NCBI RefSeq assembly: GCF_042242105.1
Contig: NC_092016.1
Span: forward strand, 15,776,501 to 15,840,500
DNA from: Pempheris klunzingeri
Taxonomy: Eukaryota; Chordata; Actinopteri; Acropomatiformes; Pempheridae
Direction: 5' to 3'
DNA length: 64,000 nt
Shown: positions 1-13,006 of the stretch, in pieces
Numbering within the stretch: the first letter of the stretch is position 1
Layout of the letters: each line of letters starts with the position of its first letter
Notes under the pieces: generated by a model
Database searches by the model: none
What the model saw: only the letters and a program-made list of their open reading frames with translations
Told to the model about the DNA's origin: nothing
Made by a program: the position numbers and the translations under genes

Positions 1-2578
1 ATTCAAAAATTGAAGTTAAAATTTTTATAAACAAGCTAGTGAATTATGGACAAGTGGATAAACAGTTAACAAATCTTTTATACACATTTCTTCTTTGTCA
101 CAAACTCTTACACACTGAAAGTGTGTGTGTGTATCATTTAATATGATTACAGCCAGGATGCGCTGTGTAATCAATCATTAATAACTGTTTTGTTCACCCG
201 TGTGGATGCTTCATAGGAAAATTTATGATAAGCACTTGAAATGTCATTATCTCTACTTCTAAATACAATATTGTGTGTTATAAACAATTTTAATAAGTGC
301 TTGTATTTTGTGTATTTATGTGTTACCAAAGAGACCTTCGTAAAGGAAATTGTAAATAAAAATGATGATAAGACACAGTGTCCCTGCCTGCTGCGATTCA
401 TACATACAAAATGAAGTGTCTTCCCATTTGTTATACTCTTACCTTTATCAGATCCGCCCAGTACCCTGGTCGAGCAGCTGAGGAAGCCACGGCTACCAGC
501 AGCTGATCAAGATAAACTCTCAAATGGGAAATAATCATTAAGTTAGCTCATGCGTTTTGCATTCATTACTGTTTGTGGCTCCAACGTCATTAGGAGTGAT
601 CTGGTCACATACTGTAACTGAGCAAAGCACTGAGGCTGCTAATGAAGGGCCAAACAATCTTGTTTATATCTCCTACGATGAAATGTATTCTGCTGCGTTC
701 ATCAGTGTTTGACATCAGTTTGTTCTGTGCGATGAATGATAAATCGTATAAGTGAAGAGATTTAAATATGGCTTCCCACAGTATGAATGTGCAGTTGAAA
801 AGAAAAAGCTTCACTGTTGCTAACATCTGTAGCATGACAACTACAGGAGTACTGTAAGTCAAAATTTAAGAAATCCAGTGCTCAGTGTTTCTCTTTTTAA
901 TCAATCACAAGGAGCTGGGGGAGGAGTATGGTGCAGCTTAGTGGGTTGGCTATGCCTGTTCCAATTACAAATGATGACAACACAAAATTCAAATTGGAAA
1001 ATGAAAGAAATTACCATTTACTTTTGAAAGCAGGATTTGCATGAATATGGAAATGTGGACGTGAGGCACTGGTCGTTGTGATTATACACTCGTAGCAGAT
1101 GATAATAAATTCAGACAGAGTTGTTTACAATCAAAGCAGAGAGTTTTCTGTCCCCGAGGACAAGCTGAGCCAAGGTGCAGCTCAAGGTGAGCCGAACAGT
1201 AGATGGAGGAGCTGGGATGATAAATCTCAACATCCGTGCAGATGTTTGGCATTTATCTCATGTAACACTCTTAGCATACATCAGTTATCTCACAGCCCAA
1301 CAAATGCAGCAGAAACTCCATTTTGAGTGTGTGTCATCTTACTCTGTGCAGGCCCTCTCGAGTCATCTCTGTGTATCTCTCAGGCCCGTCTGTCTGCATG
1401 ACGAGAGCAGGGGTGATGCAGGAGTCAGCCTGAAAAAGAATAAATCACTTGTGGAAGCAGCTTTGCAGTGTGGCAGCAGATGACAGCCGGAGGGTAGTTG
1501 GAGCATAGCAGCGGGCATGAGGGCCACTCAGACTGCCTTTCTTTATAATATTACTGGGCAGCTGTGGAGGAAATGGTTGCAAGGGCAGGTTGTTCTTACC
1601 ACCGAGCAGTCTATCACAAGAAAGCAGGGTCCGCACACGGCCACACCAACTATATCACAGGGGGTGTTGATGGTGCTGGTAATATCTGACTGCCAGTGTG
1701 TGCGTTGGGGGGGTAGTGGAGCGTTACATGACAGTAATATTCATTTCAACTGTAATGTCTCGTCAGTGTTTTGCGCACAGGTGAGGGTTAGTTCAAGAGA
1801 GCATTTGCATTCTATGTTTAGTACAATGAGAGCTTCAGTATGTGAGCCGAGAACGTCGACAATAGTGCATATTGCCCCAGCAGGTCCTCAAACATTTATG
1901 AGTTCTTCAGCTCATGTTGCTCCACAGAGGCCTGTTAGATTTCATTGCATAATTCTGTGCTCTGCTCTAGCCTCTATTGTGCCAATGAACCTCTGTTTAT
2001 TCGCCAGGATGTTTTCTATCACTGCTCCCTCCGCTCACAAACCGGAATAACAATGACTTTTCATCATTGAAAGCACTGGTTGATCCCTGCTTATAAAGCA
2101 GATTGTTGCAAAAATGTGCTCACACAACCGCCTTAAGCAAATATCTTTGGCTGCCTTCATAGTATGTTGAATGTAATCCTTCTGTTAAAACTACATTCAG
2201 CTGTGTTTTATGCTTTTCTAATATCATACTGACAATGTGCGTGGTAACTGTGATTCATCACAATGAAACGCGGTTCGTCTGTGAAGTCTATAATGAAAAC
2301 CATGGGATATCAAACACTTTTGGTGTTATTCTCAATGTGCCCGTATTCATCACTATATCTTCTCTCAGGAGCAACTTCAAAGATTTTGTGATGTATGCCG
2401 CTCAAAATGCATTTGCATGACGACAAGATAATTGCAGGCACGCCCATTTAAAGACGTTCTGCTGCCAGGGCAGAGCTAAATCAAAATATTAAGAGCTGTC
2501 CATGGTTCTGAATTATCCACTGATTTATCCTCCTGCATCCCATTCTCTACCTCCTCCCCCCTTTTCTCTCATTTACAC

Positions 2579-2615
<37 letters not shown>

Positions 2616-3990
2616 GAGATTTTTTTTACAGCAAGACAAATGGCAGGAAGAGGCAGAGCTGTAAGGGCTGGTGTAAAGAAGATCTGCTTTATCCAGCATA
2701 GAAATGTCAGACAGCTACACTGCAATTTAGCATGTGCTGCAGATACATATCAACTCTTAATGGTCTGATTACTGCTCAGTACATTGTGTAGCATAGCCCA
2801 AGAGATCAGATTGCCTTGTCTCGTGGAACTAATCGTAAAAATCTGACTGAATGGAGGTTCTTTTCCCCCCTCACAGACACTCTTTGGACCAACATGTGCA
2901 AAGAAGTCAGGGGAACTGTGATCCTGTGGCGCCCACTAGTGCTCAAATAGTTTACTTGCATCTTATGGCGCTGATTTACACAGACAAATGGTCCACAAAC
3001 ACTGCAGCATTATCCTTCACAGTTTAGCTCACAGGTTGAGTCTGTTAATACTGTGTGAAATGACAAACAGCAAGAAGAAGATGTGAAAAAAAAAAAACAT
3101 TGACCCATTGGTGCTTGTTTACTGTTGGCTCGCATCCCAGTTATTACCTGCTGTGCCTCTTGTGGAGCCAAATAAACCAGCAGCATGTGCAGAATCCTGT
3201 GAGGATGATATCTTTTTATTAAGAAGAGGAAAGAGAAGTGAGAAGATGGAGATGAGGAGGTAGGAGGAGAGACTTTCCCCGCAGGTGCAAGGATGGTTTC
3301 CCTCTCTACTTGTTTCTATCCTGAGGGATAAGAGTGAATGGTGGGATTCATTTTCTCCATCAGTTCTTTTTCCATCTGCCAGAAGCAATAGTATTATAAG
3401 CACATGTACCTACTTGTAAGTGCACACACATAAACACACACCTTTCCCATAGCAGATGTTTAAAACAAAAATTCACATACACACACTCACACACAATGGC
3501 TCTCTGTGTCAAGGGACATTAAATATGATGAGTTTTCCTGGCAAAAAAATCCATCTTATATAAAGATGCACAAAATTCAACCCCAAATAAATGCAGTGAC
3601 ATCTGTGCAACAGTCAAGAGAACATGGCAAACTGACACTTAGCAGACGTTTGAACACAGATACACAATTTCAATCACACCATCCCTGTTCACACGCACAA
3701 GCAGGGGTGCGGACGTTTTTTTTCAAGCCACTTGATCTGCTCTGTGTTTGTCACTGAGAACAGTTTTCATTTACTCGCAGTAAAAGGTCAGAGTAGTCAT
3801 CTTTTACTGAATCACAGCGCAGGCAGGACTGCTAGCACACAGACTGTCATTTATCCACCGTGGTTCTCTTCAGTCCTCTCCACGAGACATGCTCGCCCGC
3901 CCATAAGATGAGCTGTCCGGCAAACACCCTCACAAGCCATTAGAGGTGGCAAAACGTAAACAGTATTTGCTCCGAATGATAGCTGCTTCT
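1..3990. other. intergenic DNA, no gene identified
   Basis: AT-rich DNA with only short open frames that lack codon continuity, splice context or recognisable domains. It holds a TCTA microsatellite (2579-2615) and one GC-richer segment with splice-like signals at about 442-534, reported as a finding. In the human block the neighbour on the 5' side of ARSA is SHANK3, so its fish counterpart may lie to the left, but I recognised no SHANK3 coding sequence here. Confidence 0.6.
2579..2615. repeat. (TCTA)n microsatellite
   Basis: About nine tandem tetranucleotide units in a pyrimidine-rich context. Confidence 0.95.
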
Positions 3991-4237
3991 AGGTATTACA
4001 TTACATACAAGTGTTGTGCTTCACTATACGGTGAATAGCACATGGTGAAGACCCCATGTTTCTTTGTCTGTGGAACTACGGACTGCATTCCCCAGTGTTC
4101 CCCAGTTTCACAGATAGGTGTGAAATCAACCCCGCACCCAGCTCCACATTCACCATTGGCCGGAGGGGACACACATGATTTTACAACCTCAGGCCAACAA
4201 AACAGTTCACCTCCACTGAACTCTCTCTTTCCAGACA

Positions 4238-4357
4238 TCTCTCCTGAAGAGGAGAGACCATCTCCTTTCCTGACGTCTCTCCTGCAGAGGAGAGACCAGC
4301 TCTCTTTCCCCGTGTCTTCTCCTGGAGGAGAGACAACTCTCTCCTGAAGAGGAGAGA
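4238..4357. repeat. cluster of four short imperfect palindromes
   Basis: Four copies of a CTCTCCTGMAGAGGAGAG-like inverted repeat lie at about 4238-4256, 4276-4294, 4316-4333 and 4339-4357. Each can fold into a small hairpin. They lie inside a longer repeat-like stretch (about 4000-5127) that ends in a LINE-type tail. A 201-codon minus-strand frame covers this region but looks repeat-derived and is not called as a gene. Confidence 0.75.
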
Positions 4358-5040
4358 ACCTCAATTCAGCTAAGCTCTGCCTCAGTGTGGCCTGTACCAG
4401 AGCAGCCACCTCCTTCATGGTAGCGACACAAGGTCCTGCCTGAAGTAAGCAGATCAGCGCCAGCAGGCACGACCCAGAGTCTGCCAGCTGATAACCAACA
4501 ACAGCACACCAGCAAGTTAGCACAGAGCTGCTAACTAACAGGAACAAAGGAGCGACCAAATTCCTCCAGCCTGCAACCACACAGTAACGGACAAGAACCA
4601 CACCTTTCCTCCAGCAACAGGCTGAGAAAGCAGCATCCTCAAGGACACTTCTTCTACCCCTTTAAGGACTGGTAACAAACTCTAACTGGGCATAATTAGC
4701 ATAGCATTACTGCATACATGGTTTACCCCTGTTAATGTATTGACTTGTTTTAATGTTCATTGAGTTTGATTATTGTGATGTGTTGTAGATTACTGTGCAG
4801 CCATTAAGTTTAGTTGATGTTAGTTTGTTCACACAGACACAGGGTCTACAAACTAACCATCCTGTCTTAACCTGGCACCTTTATCTGTCATTCCATTCCT
4901 TCATTCCTGTACATACCTGTACATTTCTGAACCAAGTGTAAATATCCCATAATGTAAATATTTATTTCATTACAGCCATATATTTATATTTAGTTTGCTA
5001 TTGCTATTTTTTCTTTTACTATTGCTTCTTTTCACTCTCC

Positions 5041-5127
5041 CTGCACTATTGTTGCTGCTGTAACATGAGAATTTCCCCCTATGGGGGATCAAATAAAGAA
5101 AAGTCTAAAGTCTAAAGTCTAAAGTCT
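5041..5127 (+). mobile_element. 3' tail of a LINE-type retroelement
   Basis: The sequence shows a C-run/G-run stem (TTTCCCCCTATGGGGGAT), then AAATAAAG, then tandem GTCTAAA units. A stem followed by an AATAAAG-like motif and a variable short tandem tail is typical of CR1/Rex1-type LINE 3' ends in fish. Related tails lie at 19027-19165, 43540-43590 and 53673-53733. How far the element extends 5' is unclear; about 4000 is possible. The clade name is inference. Confidence 0.6.
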
Positions 5128-5285
5128 TATCGCACACAGTTTCCAACAGGCCACTGAGGGACAAAGCTAAGCTAACAGCACTTAGCTTCCTTTGTCTCCT
5201 CAGCTCCACACCCCAGGGGGTCTGGCCATCACCATTTGGGCTCTCCCCCCACCTTTGTGGGCCCATCTCACATTCCTCAGCCTTA

Positions 5286-5286
<1 letters not shown>

Positions 5287-5350
<64 letters not shown>
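5287..5350. repeat. (CA)n microsatellite
   Basis: An uninterrupted CA dinucleotide run of about 64 bp. Confidence 0.97.
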
Positions 5351-5352
<2 letters not shown>

Positions 5353-6714
5353 CACACTCTATTATGTGTTAGTTTAGTCATAGAGACTTAGTTAGATTGT
5401 TTGATTGATTTTGTTTCTGTAACAGCAGATGTCTTTAATACCTACTCTGCTTCAGCTGTACTTGCAACCAAAGTACAAGTCCTTCACCTTAACGCATAAC
5501 AAATGATGTCCCTGCGTTCTGTTCTGTTTTAATAAATGTTTTAATACCTGCTGTCTCCTTTAATGTAGTACAAGGGTGAACACTGCCAACCTCTACACTG
5601 TCAAGAACTCCAAAATCCTTCAGCTAGCTATCAATGTGGTCATTTTGGTAGATATCATTAAATTAATTATAAAACATAATTCCAAATTTTAAAAGTTTAG
5701 TACTTTTATGAGACTAAATCAATTAAAACGGCTGTCTTTTCCTCGTTTTTCGAGGTGGTGCCCCAATCGAGGTGGACTTTATTCAAAGTTCCATTCATTT
5801 TAATAATTATTAATTATCTTTGATAATTATTAATTATTTCTGATAGCCAAATTGAACATTACCACTTGTTAAAGCACAACACAAGCTACTAGACTTATGA
5901 TTAATTCATTGTTTACCTGAACTGAGCATGATGACTTGAAGATTTGTGATCTTAAATTTGAGAAGCAGCACCTGCCATGGAAAAGGAAGAATGTCAGTGG
6001 ACCCCCTGCCAGGCTTGTGGCACCATGTGGTTCCCTGCAGAGATGTTTCCGGAGCTCGGGGGTTCCAGACAATCAGATGAAGAGAGCTCCTGCAGTGAGG
6101 TGGTTCTTCAAAAGCTCACAGCGATCATGTTCTTTTCTTTAGGTTTCATGCATGTAACAGCTTTATTCTAATGTAACTTATCTTCTATGTATGCATGTAT
6201 GAATAGATAAAAGTGTGTGTTTGTGTGTGTGTGTGCTCCCTGTAGTTCAGTAGGTCAAATATTACAGCAGACAGTGTTACTTACTGCAGTAAGCCTGCGC
6301 CTTCCCTTGTCACACTGTTGGATTTATAAGCACACAATGACTCAATACATTACGCACATGACATTAAGTATGTACAGTACTAATTAAGATTACAATCATC
6401 CATGGATGCCTTGGTGAGTCTGATATTCCCAGAGCATGAAAAAAAAATTCTAATAAGCAGAAAATGAGAAAACAACTGATGAAATTGCAGTAGTTGTGGA
6501 GCATCTGCATATTTATATACTTTATCTCAATTTTCTCTCTCACTCACACACACTCACTTACACAGAGTAGCTGCTGAATGTAGGTCAGTCCTTTAGAGAA
6601 ATGTAAAAGTGAATGGTAAATCAAAACTATCTGTCAGCTGATGCCACAGCAAGGCTTCCCTAAGGCTAAACAGCAATGCAGGACAGCACGCAAGCTAACT
6701 GATAGCCATGCGTG

Positions 6715-6755
<41 letters not shown>

Positions 6756-7329
6756 GTGGTGAAAAGGTACAGTGGATGTGTTACATAATTCATCAGGACC
6801 AAAAAAAACAGCCATTATCCTCCAATAGTGGCCACTGCTCACTGAATCTGTTCCAGGTGTCAGCATTACTTTGCATAAAAGCACTGGGGATTCACCTGAG
6901 TGAAGTGCTCTGGTAATCAGAAACGCACAAACAATGCCAGCTTTTCGAAATGCAGGCAGCGCTGTCCTTATCTTTTCCTGTCCACCTCACTGACACATGG
7001 CTCTTAGAATACTTATTATAGTCCACTATCGTCTTTATGTTACAAAATCAGCTGTGACTTCCATTTCTCGTCAAACTGGTGGCTCCTGCACCACTGCACC
7101 AGAGATTTATTTCTCCTCTTGTTTGCGTAATTGACCATGTGTCAGGACGAATCAGTGGCAGAAACCAAGGTTGCCACAGAGGACAGAAACTGAGCCGTAG
7201 GCCCTCCTCAGACTAACATCTTCAGTCAAGAGGGGGATAAAATATCAGATGTGCAGGGTGCAAAAACAGCTGAGGACATCCTAGACAATCTCTGACATCT
7301 AATCACAAGACATATACATATATCGCATC
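5351..7329. other. intergenic DNA with no gene seen
   Basis: AT-rich, no coherent coding exon. It contains a TTAATTATT-rich patch near 5800-5840 and a CA microsatellite at 6719-6751. Confidence 0.6.
6719..6751. repeat. (CA)n microsatellite
   Basis: About 16 CA units. Confidence 0.95.
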
Positions 7330-8021
<692 letters not shown>

Positions 8022-8395
8022 ATCTGCACTGAGTATGGGCTGGGAGCCCCAAGATCTGAATGGAGGACATCTCCTAAAGTTGAGAATGACCGAACTAAGA
8101 TCCTTTGGGGCTTCCAGGTCCAGACTGACAAACTGGTGATGGCTAATCAACCGGACATTGTGTTCATCAATAAACAACAGAGGAAGGCAGTGGTGATAGA
8201 TGTAGCAATCCATCAGAGACAGCAACATGAAGAAGAAGGAACATTAGAAGCTGAAAAGAATACCAAGGCCTAAGAGAGGAGCTAGAAAAGATGCGGGGAG
8301 TAAAGGCAGCAGCAGATTCCAGATACAACATCTGAGGTCTCTGTCCAGAGGAGCTCAGTCAGGAATAACAGGAAAAGCTCAGATACTGCAGATAT
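8022..8395 (+). mobile_element. LINE fragment, C-terminal ORF remnant
   Basis: The translation includes ILWGFQVQTDK, ANQPDIVFINKQQRK and AVVIDVAIH. This PD-x(n)-D pattern recalls the restriction-like endonuclease region at the C-terminus of some non-LTR retrotransposon ORFs (R2/R4/Rex6-like), which I know from family knowledge. The frame stops at 8271-8273. A downstream stretch (about 8323-8390) reads as a further C-terminal piece in another frame, so an internal deletion is likely. The clade is uncertain. Confidence 0.65.
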
Positions 8396-8729
8396 ATAGG
8401 CCTATATATATATATATTACCTAAGACTTCATAGCCTTTTTATAGCAGTACTATATTTTTATCAGATACAGTGTACAGTGTGTTGAATGAATTTTTCAAA
8501 ATAAATAGCAGACAAACTAACAAGTTGCTTTTAGCTTGAGAGACTGTTTGTTTTAAAAATGTCTGAAGTTTGACACGTTGTAGTTCTTCATTTCAAACAG
8601 ATAAAGACGGTTTAAACAGTCAGCAGCCGTTCGGTGTGAGCAGATAAAAGCAAAGCCGTGTATTCAGAGGAATATACTCCATTAACTTACCTGCATTTTG
8701 TGGGCGAATCCAAAATAATGAGGAAGACT

Positions 8730-8790
8730 ACATTTCCTAGCCGTGCGTGACGTCAACTATACGCGACGGTGAGCATGTGACGTCTTGTTT
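8730..8790 (+). promoter_or_regulatory. arsa proximal promoter with CRE-like sites
   Basis: A perfect palindromic CRE, TGACGTCA, lies at 8748-8755. A second CRE-like TGACGTCT at 8778-8785 is fused to a CATGTGAC E-box/M-box-like core (8775-8782). Just upstream, ACTACATTTCCTAG (8728-8741) resembles the ZNF143/SBS core. No TATA box is seen. Assignment to arsa rests on its position about 90-130 bp upstream of the start codons. Confidence 0.55.
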
Positions 8791-8836
8791 TGGTCCCCCT
8801 CTCCTGCAGACCTGACAGTTCCTAGAAGTTATACCC

Positions 8837-11800
8837 ATGAAGGTTCCTTATCTCCAGCCGAACGCAGGACGAAGCAGGATGGACTACATTTACCTCCTCC
8901 TTTTGACCACTCTTCTATTTTTCAGGTGCTCGGCTTCACCGCCGAACTTCGTCCTCCTTTTCGCAGATGATTTGGGTTTCGGGGACTTGGGGTGTTACGG
9001 ACATCCCAGTACACTCACTCCAAACCTGGACCGCCTGGCAGCGGGAGGACTCCGGTTCACAGACTTCTACTGTACCAGCCCCGTCTGCAGCCCGTCCAGG
9101 TACCTGACTGCGGTGCATGCTGGACCGAGACTGATTTCAGTCATGTCCGTGTGTGAGTGAGAGTGAGAAGTGAGAAGACCTTCCTTTTGACCTGCAGGGG
9201 TTACTTCATGCTTTGCACTTTTTTTCCACACATATTTTTATTATTCTTTCCTGTCTAATGTTTTAACGAGTGAATTCTGCTCCCTGATTATATTGATATT
9301 TCAATTTATATATATATATAGCCTATATATATATATAATAACGGATGGAAATATGTCAGCAAAACTGTGAGCCTCATTAATAGCATTATACAATGGGACA
9401 TGAAGATAAAGTTGTTAATAAACCTACTGCTGATTAGCTGACACATAGTGAATCAAGTGGCAATAATTATTTTACAGGTGTAATAAAAACATTTTTTTTA
9501 CAAGCTCTGTCAATTTGTTACCAACTCTGCAAAACACTAGTGCCTGACGATGTCAGAATGTATTACAACATTACTAGATTATTAGTTTATTTCTATCATT
9601 CAACTTTACACAGTGGAGTTCACCTCTTGAGGGAGGAACTGAAAACAGATCGTGTTGTTTAAGTGAGGAATGAAGTAATATTTTAGCGCATATTACACAA
9701 AAACATTTTGATGCAGTGTTTTGATGGCTTTCCAGGGCATCGTTGTTGACGGGGCGCTATCAGACCCGCTCAGGTATCTACCCAGGAGTGCTGTACCCAG
9801 GCTCTAAAGGAGGTCTCCCTCTCAATGAGACCACTATTGCTGAGGTGCTGAAACCCCTGGGCTATGCTACTGCTGCTATAGGGAAGTGGCACTTAGGAGT
9901 TGGAGCCAATGGGATGTTTCTTCCAACCATGCAGGGGTTTGACGAGTACCTGGGTATCCCCTACTCCCACGACATGGTCAGTGTGATTGAATATTTCCTG
10001 TTTATTTTGCTTGTCTGTCATGGTATTTGTTTATAGTGGCATCGTGTGATTTTTATCTATTTTAATTTTAATATCTCTCCGGTTCTTTCCCAGGGTCCCT
10101 GTCATAACTTGACCTGTTTCCCTCCAGATGTTAAGTGTTTTGGATTGTGTGATGTTGGCACTGTGACTGTCCCATTAATGCACAATGAGGTCATCAAGCA
10201 GCAGCCAGCCAACTTCCTTGATCTGGAAAGGGCTTACAGTGACTTTGCAACCAATTTCATCACCACATCAGCCAAGAAAGAACAGCCTTTCTTCCTCTAC
10301 TACCCCTCTCATGTAAGCAACAAAAACAAGAAGCATGTTTTGTGCATAGTATATGTCCATGTACAAGCGAGTTTTCAGAGCAAGAAAAGCCACAATGTTT
10401 TCAACCCCATGCTGATAGCTCAAGTTTACTTAGTGCAGTGAGAAAGTAAATGCTACCATAATGGCACTTTCTTCTATTTTCTTTCTACAGCACACCCATT
10501 ACCCCCAGTATGCAGGCCCAGGGGCAGCCGGGCGGTCTTTAAGGGGCTCATATGGAGATGCCTTGTTGGAGTTTGACAACACAATAGGAGATCTATTGAT
10601 TACTCTGGAGAAGACAGGAGTCATCGACAACACGCTGGTCTTCTTCACTTCAGACAATGGGTCAGTTATTGCCTTTCATACATTCTTTTGCAGACTGTCT
10701 AATATCTCTCCACAATAGCTGTGGTATTGTACTGTGTTTTTCCTCTGTTTAAAGGTTAAGCTGCATGATAGCTTTGCCCTGTTTTATGTTCTATTTACTG
10801 CCTTCTTCTGATAATGCATTTACTGTCTTTTACCAAGCGCTCTTGTTATTGCTTTCTCTTGTGTGTAGGCCTGAACTGATGCGTATGTCCCGTGGAGGAA
10901 GTGCTGGCCCTCTGAAATGTGGAAAAGGCACCACATATGATGGGGGCATGAGAGAGCCAGCCATCGCCTTCTGGCCAGGGACTATTAGGCCAGGTCAGGA
11001 CACCTTAGTCATCTGGACAAAAACTTTATACTGGGTGATGCCCGGAGAAATGTTACACCAAATCAGAGTTTTCTAAACAGAGAACTTTCCTTTGCACATT
11101 TTGCATATTTCAGTCACATATACTAAGCTTTACTTCAAAAGCATACCACAAGTTTTTACACTAATTTCATACATTCCAGGCATCAGCAGGCTTCCTTTGA
11201 TGCCAGTATCAATTCAATACCATAAAGAAATGAATGCAAACCCATTTACACATGGCGTTTAGTGACAGCTGCTGCTTGCCCTGTTAATGTTCGCATCTCT
11301 TTAGGTGTGACTCATGAGATAGCCAGCACTCTAGATATCCTACCCACCATTGCAAGTCTGGCAGGAGCCAAACTACCCCAGGTGATGCTGGATGGGGTCG
11401 ATATGACAGAAATCCTTGTCAACCAAGGAAAGGTAGTGGCACAAAACCTCACCTTCTGTAGAAGTCATGTGAAAACCAAGCTGATGCATTCATTTTTTAA
11501 ATCTTTGTTGTTTTTTTTGCAGAGTAAAAGGGAGACGATGATGTTCTACCCGACAGATCCCAGTGAGATGTATGGCCTGTTTGCCCTCAGGCTGGGAAAG
11601 TACAAGGCCCACTTCTATACACGAGGTACGGTGGGCTTCATAGATACAGTTTGTTGAAATGTCAAAATCAAGCATTATCACACAGAAATTAGGTGTTTTT
11701 GACTCCTCCTTGTCCATGTTTGTGCATCAGGTGCTACCCACAGTGGTACCACCCCGGACCAAGACTGCCCAGTATTTGCAGTCCTCAAGGCCCACGACCC

Positions 11801-12026
11801 CCCTCTTATTTTTGACCTGGAGGCTGACCCCTCAGAGAACTACTCTCTCTCCGTGGTGGGAAGACCTGACCTCCGAGCCCTGCTAGAGAAGATCAAGAAA
11901 GTGAAGGCACAGTTTGAAGCCTCCATGGTGTTTGGAGAGAGCCAGATATCAAAAGGAATAGACCCGAACCTGGAGCCCTGCTGCAATCCTCAGTGTAGCC
12001 CCAAGCCCAGCTGCTGCCGGTGTTGA
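8837..12026 (+). CDS. arsa: arylsulfatase A (cerebroside-sulfatase), complete, 8 exons
   Basis: This lysosomal sulfatase hydrolyses the sulfate of cerebroside 3-sulfate (sulfatide). Coding exons: 8837-9099, 9736-9976, 10094-10312, 10491-10660, 10869-10993, 11305-11432, 11523-11625, 11731-12026. They join in frame to 515 codons including the stop. A second ATG at 8879 has a stronger Kozak context and directly starts a hydrophobic signal peptide ([15 protein letters not shown]), so a 500-aa product is likely; human ARSA is 507 aa. Visible motifs, numbered from the second Met: metal-binding DD at 30-31; CSPSR with the formylglycine Cys at 70; [16 protein letters not shown] across exons 3-4; [15 protein letters not shown]; a Cys-rich C-terminus ([15 protein letters not shown]). 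NLTC is a likely conserved N-glycosylation site. The catalytic motifs look intact. It converges tail-to-tail with mapk8ip2. Confidence 0.96.
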
Positions 12027-12268
12027 CGGGACAATTAATTTGTCACAACTACTAATGGTGACAATGTGGCGAAGGCTAGAGGTGCTGCACTGATTTTTGC
12101 CTCAAGACTTCTCTGTGAAAGATGTTGATTTTATAATTATCTGATAATGTATTGCTACTTGCTTGTGGACAGCTATATTTTAACCACTGTTTATACGGAA
12201 AAGTAATATTGTCAACAATCTGTCTCCTCAATGAGGAGATGATTTTTTTAGTGTTATCAACGTGAATT

Positions 12269-12274
12269 AATAAA
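12269..12274 (+). terminator. candidate arsa poly(A) signal
   Basis: AATAAA about 240 bp past the arsa stop. Other AATAAA motifs lie further on (12893, 12966 and 12978 region), so the real cleavage site is not settled. Confidence 0.45.
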
Positions 12275-12312
12275 TTGAATACATTTACAACAAATGTATA
12301 ACAATGTACTGA

Positions 12313-12816
12313 ACACTCACCAGCCACTTTATAAGGTAGCAAGGTAACCTAATAAAGTGGCCGGTGGGGTCTTCTGCTGCTGTAGCCCCTCTGCTTCAAT
12401 GTTTGACACATTTACTTTCAGAAATGCTCTTCTGCAGACCTCATGTAACAAGTGGTTATTTGAGCTACTGTTACCTTTGAATCAGTTAGAACTGACCTCT
12501 GCCATCAATAAGGCATTTTCACCCAGAGAACTGCCGCTCAGTGGATATTTTCTCTTTTTTGCACAATTCTCTGTAAACCCTTCACATGGTTGTTTGTGAA
12601 AATCGCAGCAGATCAGCGGTTTCTGAGACACTCAAAGCAGCCGTTCTGTCACCAACAACCATGCCATGTTCAAAGTCACTTAAATCACCTTTCATCCCCC
12701 CTCTGATGCTTGGTTTGATGTCTACATGCCTAAATGCTGCCATGTGATTGGCTGATGGGGTGTTTGCATGAACATGCAGTTGAACAGGTGTAACTACTGA
12801 AGTGGCTGGTGAGTGT
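12313..12816. mobile_element. internally deleted Tc1-like (mariner superfamily) element
   Basis: The left end ACACTCACCAGCCACTTTAT and the right end, which reads ACACTCACCAGCCACTT on the other strand, form terminal inverted repeats. The interior resembles the N-terminal transposase region of a widespread fish Tc1-like family but has no long frame. At about 500 bp it is a deletion derivative. It lies just past the arsa coding region. Confidence 0.75.
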
Positions 12817-13006
12817 ATATTTTCTTACATGTTTAATTATGTCATTCACAATGTAATTTCCACCTCACATTGTTTAAAATCGCAACATTTTGAATAAATG
12901 TATGGACTTTAATGTGAAAATACTGCAACATATTTCAATAACACGAACAAGAGTGAAATCTGAACAATAAAGACAACAATAAAGGTTTTGGACATCAAGC
13001 ATATAT

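Noticed and set aside
1517-2050. 177-codon plus-strand frame
   Set aside because: Low-complexity composition, no recognisable family, no promoter or splice support. Chance frame in intergenic DNA.
3996-4601. 201-codon minus-strand frame
   Set aside because: No domain, signal or splice context; it lies in repeat-like DNA with the hairpin array and leads into a LINE-type tail.
5105-5377. Frames of repeating Cys-Val or Thr-His
   Set aside because: Translations of CA/GT microsatellites, also at 6641-6916, 17562-17747 and 59145-59565. Not genes.
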